From Candidatus Pacearchaeota archaeon RBG_13_36_9 (lineage in GTDB: Archaea > Nanobdellota > Nanobdellia > Pacearchaeales > GW2011-AR1): 9,204 nt of DNA. The stretch is from NCBI GenBank assembly GCA_001786395.1, contig MFWN01000071.1, positions 1 through 9,204 on the forward strand, given 5' to 3'. Shown here one piece after another: positions 6,987-9,204 of this stretch. Each line of letters starts with the position of its first letter. The first letter of the stretch is position 1. The translations under genes and the position numbers were made by a program. Under the pieces are notes generated by a model that was given only the letters and a program-made list of their open reading frames with translations, did not search any database and was not told the origin of the DNA.

Positions 6987-7061
6987 TAGTATGAATTATA
7001 TTTCATATGAATATTTTTGCATATGTTGTTTAATACACTTATACTTTCAAAAATAGAAGGA

Positions 7062-7070
7062 CTTATAAAT
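7062..7070 (+). promoter_or_regulatory. TATA box upstream of DUF378 gene
   Basis: CTTATAAAT predicts a transcript start near 7090-7095. That gives a 5' leader of about 40 nt containing a strong GGAGG and a 9-codon open frame before the DUF378 ATG at 7132. Confidence 0.6.
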
Positions 7071-7100
7071 GGGTAAAACCTGATATATACAATAAAGCAC

Positions 7101-7130
7101 ATGAAAGGAGGTAGATTCAAGAAACAATAA
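7101..7130 (+). CDS. Possible 9-codon upstream ORF (MKGGRFKKQ)
   Basis: The ATG at 7101 opens a frame ending in TAA at 7128-7130, one base before the DUF378 ATG. The strong SD-like AAAGGAGGT (7104-7111) lies inside it. That motif sits 20 nt before the DUF378 start, too far for normal SD use, and no in-frame alternative start (ATG, GTG or TTG) lies closer to it. The ORF's own start would be near the predicted transcript 5' end, so it could be read in leaderless fashion and couple translation to DUF378. Chance is a real alternative for so short an ORF. Confidence 0.25.
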   Translation: MKGGRFKKQ

Positions 7131-7131
7131 A

Positions 7132-7326
7132 ATGGCAAAAAGTATACTAGACTGGATAGCTCTTATACTGCTGATAATTGGCGGACTTAACTGGGGGCTA
7201 GTAGGAATTGTAGACTTTAATCTCGTAACGGCAATATTTGGATCAATAGAGACATTAGTTACTATAATCTATGTTTTGGTGGGAGTTGCTGCTTTATATA
7301 CGATATACTTCTTATTCAAGAAATAA
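7132..7326 (+). CDS. DUF378 family small membrane protein
   Basis: This 64-aa protein has two transmembrane helices (about 7-28 and 40-61) joined by a short loop. It carries the DUF378 hallmark GGLNWGLVG (17-25) and ends in basic FKK. DUF378 proteins are widespread small inner-membrane proteins of unknown function; length and motif agree with the family. It appears to be a single-gene transcript, with its TATA box at 7062-7070 and a long T-rich terminator after it. Start selection is slightly odd because the strong SD-like motif is 20 nt upstream, not 5-8. Confidence 0.9.
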   Translation: MAKSILDWIALILLIIGGLNWGLVGIVDFNLVTAIFGSIETLVTIIYVLVGVAALYTIYFLFKK

Positions 7327-7342
7327 GAATAAATAGGCTTTG

Positions 7343-7366
7343 TTTTTTTATTTTTTTATTTTTTTT
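7343..7366 (+). terminator. Strong T-tract terminator after DUF378
   Basis: Runs of T7, A, T7, A, T8 begin 16 nt past the stop. This is the clearest terminator in the window. With no hairpin, it fits archaeal intrinsic termination. Confidence 0.75.
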
Positions 7367-7431
7367 AATAAGTATTTTTAGTCCTTTTTAAAACTTGTTT
7401 TTTAAGTTAATTCATGTTCTTTGACCCCTGC

Positions 7432-7476
7432 CTTATAAAGAATTAGGAAAGTATTAAATAAGGTAAATTTTATAAG
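7432..7476 (+). promoter_or_regulatory. Two candidate TATA boxes for the M50 unit
   Basis: CTTATAAAG (7432-7440) and TTTTATAAG (7468-7476) lie upstream of the M50 gene. The second would start transcription near 7497, just before an 18-codon ORF at 7504. The first would give a leader about 35 nt longer. The rest of 7367-7500 shows no gene or recognisable RNA. Confidence 0.5.
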
Positions 7477-7503
7477 ATACTGTAAAAGGAAAATAAGGAT
7501 ATA

Positions 7504-7560
7504 ATGAAACAACAAAAATCTTCGATTTTTGAGCTTCCCTTTTTAGGAGGTAAAAAGTGA
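7504..7560 (+). CDS. Candidate 18-aa leader peptide overlapping the M50 start
   Basis: ATG at 7504 to TGA at 7558-7560 encodes MKQQKSSIFELPFLGGKK. A weak SD-like AAGGA (7495-7499) precedes it, and it may be nearly leaderless from the TATA-like box at 7468-7476. Its stop overlaps the M50 GTG start as GTGA, and the strong SD for M50 (AGGAGGT) lies within its last codons. This arrangement is typical of translational coupling. A perfect hairpin (AAAAATC, TTC loop, GATTTTT; 7514-7530) sits inside it. No family is recognised, and a chance ORF cannot be excluded. Confidence 0.4.
   Translation: MKQQKSSIFELPFLGGKK
7545..7551 (+). promoter_or_regulatory. Shine-Dalgarno AGGAGGT deciding the GTG start of M50 protease
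   Basis: AGGAGGT ends 5 nt before GTG at 7557. An in-frame TAA at 7551-7553 rules out any earlier start, so GTG is the first usable codon. Confidence 0.8.
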
Positions 7561-8156
7561 AATTTTCACAAAAAGAAATAAGAGACTTGTTTTTTGCATG
7601 GCTGATGATTTCTTTAGCTTTTGCCATACTCTTTTTTGGAGGAGCAAGCGGGCTTTTTTCCCTTAGCTTTGCATTTATCATCACCTTTGTTATCTCTTCA
7701 ATTACTGTCGGAATAAGCTTTTTGCTCCATGAACTGATGCACAAATATATGTCGCAGAAATACAGGCTCTGGGCAGAATTCCGCGCCTTTTATCCTGGCT
7801 TATGGTTTGCCTTAATCGGCTCTTTATTCGGGTTTATTTTTGCAGCTCCAGGAGCAGTTATCAGCAGGACTTACAGGCCCTTGAGTGTGGAAAAAAGGGG
7901 GAAAATTTCCTTGGCAGGGCCTTTAACAAATATTATCCTTGCCCTGCTGTTTTTTCCAGGAGCTTTATTTTTTAGAGAAGGGCTTCCAGGATTATTTTTT
8001 AGCTATGGATTGACAATAAATTCACTTCTGGCTGCATTTAATCTCATTCCAGCCAGGCCATTTGATGGCCGAGAGGTTTATCTCTGGAGCAAGCGGGTAT
8101 ATTTTACTGCACTGGCAATTGCCGTGCTGTCGTTCATTTCGACGTTTTTGGTTTAG
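7557..8156 (+). CDS. M50 family membrane metalloprotease (site-2-protease-like)
   Basis: This 199-aa protein has about five or six hydrophobic segments. The zinc motif HELMH (H58, E59, H62) lies in one membrane helix. A later segment NLIPARPFDGREV (162-174) supplies the probable third zinc ligand D170, matching the NxxPxxxxDG motif of M50 enzymes. AGPLTN (120-125) is also typical of the family. Such enzymes cut other proteins within the membrane. With only a short core and no PDZ or CBS domain, this resembles minimal archaeal S2P-like proteases. The substrate is unknown. The start is GTG with a strong SD, overlapping the stop of a possible 18-aa leader peptide. The next gene has its own TATA-like boxes, so an operon with it is not certain. 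Confidence 0.9.
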   Translation: MKFSQKEIRDLFFAWLMISLAFAILFFGGASGLFSLSFAFIITFVISSITVGISFLLHELMHKYMSQKYRLWAEFRAFYPGLWFALIGSLFGFIFAAPGAVISRTYRPLSVEKRGKISLAGPLTNIILALLFFPGALFFREGLPGLFFSYGLTINSLLAAFNLIPARPFDGREVYLWSKRVYFTALAIAVLSFISTFLV

Positions 8157-8159
8157 AAT

Positions 8160-8180
8160 GATTTAAATATCCTTATATAT
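8160..8180 (+). promoter_or_regulatory. TATA-like elements upstream of VTT-domain gene
   Basis: GATTTAAATAT (8160-8170) and CTTATATAT (8172-8180) precede the ATG at 8205 by about 40 and 28 nt at their centres. The second fits a leaderless message. There is no SD before the ATG. The first lies only a few bases after the M50 stop. Confidence 0.5.
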
Positions 8181-8204
8181 TTGCATGAGTAAATGAAATA
8201 AGCT

Positions 8205-8948
8205 ATGAAAAAGCCGACAAAAGAGGGAATAAAAGCAGGTGTGTTATTGGCGGGCATAGTTGTAATCTTCGTAATTATCTCTTATATCATCCAGAAGGAA
8301 CTAATTAATTTGGGTTTTTTCTCTGATAATGTTGCCATTATCCTTCTCTTTTATCTTGCCATATTAGTAGCAGAGGCAGTTATCGCTCCAATTAATACCA
8401 TGCCCCTTATACCTCTTGCTTCGGCAGTATTTGGATGGTGGCAGGCTGCGATTTACACTTTAATCGGCTGGACTCTTGGAGCCTTTGTTGTTTTTATTAT
8501 ATCACAAAAATACGGGAAGCTCTTAATAAGAAAGCTAGTATCTCTGGAAAAACTGGAGAAATACGAAAGAATAATCCCCACAGAGCATATTTTCATAAAT
8601 ATCATAATTTTGAGGATTTTCATGCCTATTGATGTTGTAAGCTACGCTCTTGGCTTGTTCACCAACATAAAAAAAAGCACTTACCTGCTAGCCACTTTAA
8701 TCGGCTATGCTCCGCTTGCATTTTTTGTTGCCTATCTTGGCACAGTCTCAACTTTCTACCAGGTAACAGGAGCAGTGATATGCGTTCTTGCAATTCTGAT
8801 TGAGGGAGCGCTTTTGATAAGAAAAAAAAGACTGATGGAAGAGGTAAAATTGATTATGCAGAAAACAAAGAAGAAGATAGATAAGGAGAGACTATTAAGG
8901 AGAAAAAATAGATTACTCAAAAGAAAGACCAAATTTCTTAATAACTAA
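8205..8948 (+). CDS. VTT/DedA (SNARE-associated Golgi, TVP38/TMEM64-like) membrane protein
   Basis: This 247-aa polytopic membrane protein has an N-terminal helix at about 11-30 and a second at about 43-62. The VTT core follows (about 66-182): PLIPLASAVFGWWQAA, then GWTLGAFVVFIISQKYG, the re-entrant-loop motif LRIFMPIDVVSYALGL (136-151), and a Gly-containing helix ending AYLGT. A final helix spans about 186-205. Family members are lipid scramblases or transporters affecting membrane homeostasis; the specific substrate here is unknown. An unusual feature is the C-terminal tail from 206 onward, with about 20 Lys/Arg in 42 residues and a helical, probably coiled pattern. It should face the cytoplasm and bind acidic lipids or nucleic acid. 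The stop overlaps the convergent zinc-ribbon gene by 4 nt. Confidence 0.85.
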   Translation: MKKPTKEGIKAGVLLAGIVVIFVIISYIIQKELINLGFFSDNVAIILLFYLAILVAEAVIAPINTMPLIPLASAVFGWWQAAIYTLIGWTLGAFVVFIISQKYGKLLIRKLVSLEKLEKYERIIPTEHIFINIIILRIFMPIDVVSYALGLFTNIKKSTYLLATLIGYAPLAFFVAYLGTVSTFYQVTGAVICVLAILIEGALLIRKKRLMEEVKLIMQKTKKKIDKERLLRRKNRLLKRKTKFLNN

Positions 8949-9145
8949 AATCTGCCAAATATCTCTTTTTCCCTTATTTCCTTGCACTTCTTGCACAAAA
9001 CTGGCTTGCCTTTGGTATATGCCTGGTAAACTAGGCATTCCTGCCCGCATTCATCACATACTGCTTTATGCTCTCCTCTTCTGCCAAAATTTCTTTTTTT
9101 TCCTTCAGAACCAAAATCAACCCCTACTTGTTTAAGCTGCACCAT
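8945..9145 (-). CDS. C-x2-C-x17-C-x2-C zinc-ribbon protein
   Basis: This 66-aa protein has one zinc ribbon: C30-x2-C33 (CDECG) and C51-x2-C54 (CKKC) separated by 17 residues. The spacing and the KPVLCKKC element match the small CxxC-x17-CxxC domain family found in many bacteria and archaea. An extra Cys (C37) follows the first pair. The N-terminal 29 residues are basic and Gly-rich (GSEGKKRNFGRRGEHK), likely disordered and suited to nucleic-acid contact. Its role in that family is not established; RNA or ribosome association is only a guess. It is convergent with the VTT gene, overlapping its stop by 4 nt. A perfect palindrome lies 17-36 nt before its ATG. Confidence 0.8.
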   Translation of the reverse strand: MVQLKQVGVDFGSEGKKRNFGRRGEHKAVCDECGQECLVYQAYTKGKPVLCKKCKEIREKEIFGRF

Positions 9146-9161
9146 TTTTTTACGATATCAA

Positions 9162-9181
9162 AAAATTCCTAGAGGAATTTT
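9162..9181. repeat. Perfect 9-bp-arm palindrome upstream of the zinc-ribbon gene
   Basis: AAAATTCCT, a 2-nt AG spacer, then AGGAATTTT. It lies 17-36 nt upstream of the minus-strand ATG, overlapping where a TATA/BRE would sit. This fits an operator for a dimeric regulator or a 5' hairpin. A second, weaker inverted repeat (AGGAT 9182-9186 / ATCCT 9195-9199) adjoins it. Confidence 0.6.
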
Positions 9182-9204
9182 AGGATGCATGAAAATCCTT
9201 TTAT

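Noticed and set aside
6991..7015. Overlapping ATGAA/TTCAT inverted repeats after ttuA, including palindrome TTCATATGAA
   Set aside because: Short and AT-rich; expected by chance at this composition and not positioned as a convincing terminator or operator.
6612..7138. Minus-strand open frames across the ttuA 3' end and the following gap
   Set aside because: One is antisense to conserved TtuA motifs. The other is Phe/Tyr/Ser-rich AT-derived sequence with no SD or domain signature.
7392..7408. AACTT/AAGTT stem-loop in the gap after DUF378
   Set aside because: Only 5 bp in very AT-rich sequence; the T runs at 7343-7366 already explain termination.
7454..7744. 96-codon minus-strand frame over the M50 start region
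   Set aside because: It lies opposite the M50 N-terminus and leader, lacks initiation signals, and its composition reflects the antisense of hydrophobic codons.
8435..8632. 65-codon plus-strand frame inside the VTT gene
   Set aside because: An off-frame reading of the VTT core, with no SD or protein-like pattern.
1..9204. tRNA, rRNA, CRISPR array, insertion sequence or defence system
   Set aside because: No cloverleaf-like GGTTCRANTCC arm, spaced repeats, terminal inverted repeats, transposase, nuclease or toxin-antitoxin motifs were seen on either strand by eye.

Overview
The window most likely comes from an AT-rich archaeal genome, probably a DPANN-type lineage of the Woesearchaeota/Pacearchaeota kind. 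This is inferred, not proven. Supporting signs are TATA-like boxes about 25 nt upstream of several start codons that lack a Shine-Dalgarno (apparently leaderless transcripts), T-run terminators without strong hairpins, short intergenic gaps, a TtuA/Ncs6-type tRNA thiolase, a very divergent phosphofructokinase-family protein, and a large subtilase with a Cys-rich tail. No rRNA, tRNA, CRISPR array, insertion sequence or integrase was found.

Bases 1-2672 form a copper or soft-metal module of three tightly packed plus-strand genes. They are the 3' end of a protein finishing in a degenerate HMA-like domain (CxxH in place of CxxC), a 72-aa Gly-rich single-span membrane protein, and a complete Cu(I)-type P1B ATPase (CopA) whose start overlaps the preceding stop by 4 nt. 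Bases 2673-2923 contain no clear gene but may hold a short transcription unit: a TATA-like box, an orphan 36-codon open frame resembling a gene remnant, and a T7 run.

Bases 2924-6986 hold three separately promoted genes. They are a phosphofructokinase-fold protein that keeps the PKTxDxD catalytic segment but has lost the GGDGS loop, a secreted or membrane-anchored S8 protease with a Pro/Glu linker and an 18-Cys tail, and a TtuA-like 2-thiouridine synthetase without its usual N-terminal zinc finger.

Bases 6987-9204 hold mostly membrane proteins: a DUF378 protein, an M50 (site-2-protease-like) metalloprotease, and a VTT/DedA-family protein with a long basic tail. A small C-x2-C-x17-C-x2-C zinc-ribbon protein is convergent on the minus strand. 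Two genes here are preceded by short open frames linked to their starts. A 9-codon ORF ends one base before DUF378, and an 18-codon ORF containing a hairpin overlaps the M50 GTG start as GTGA. A perfect 9-bp-arm palindrome lies just upstream of the zinc-ribbon gene. Apart from the copper module, the genes look like housekeeping, envelope and maintenance functions, not one pathway.
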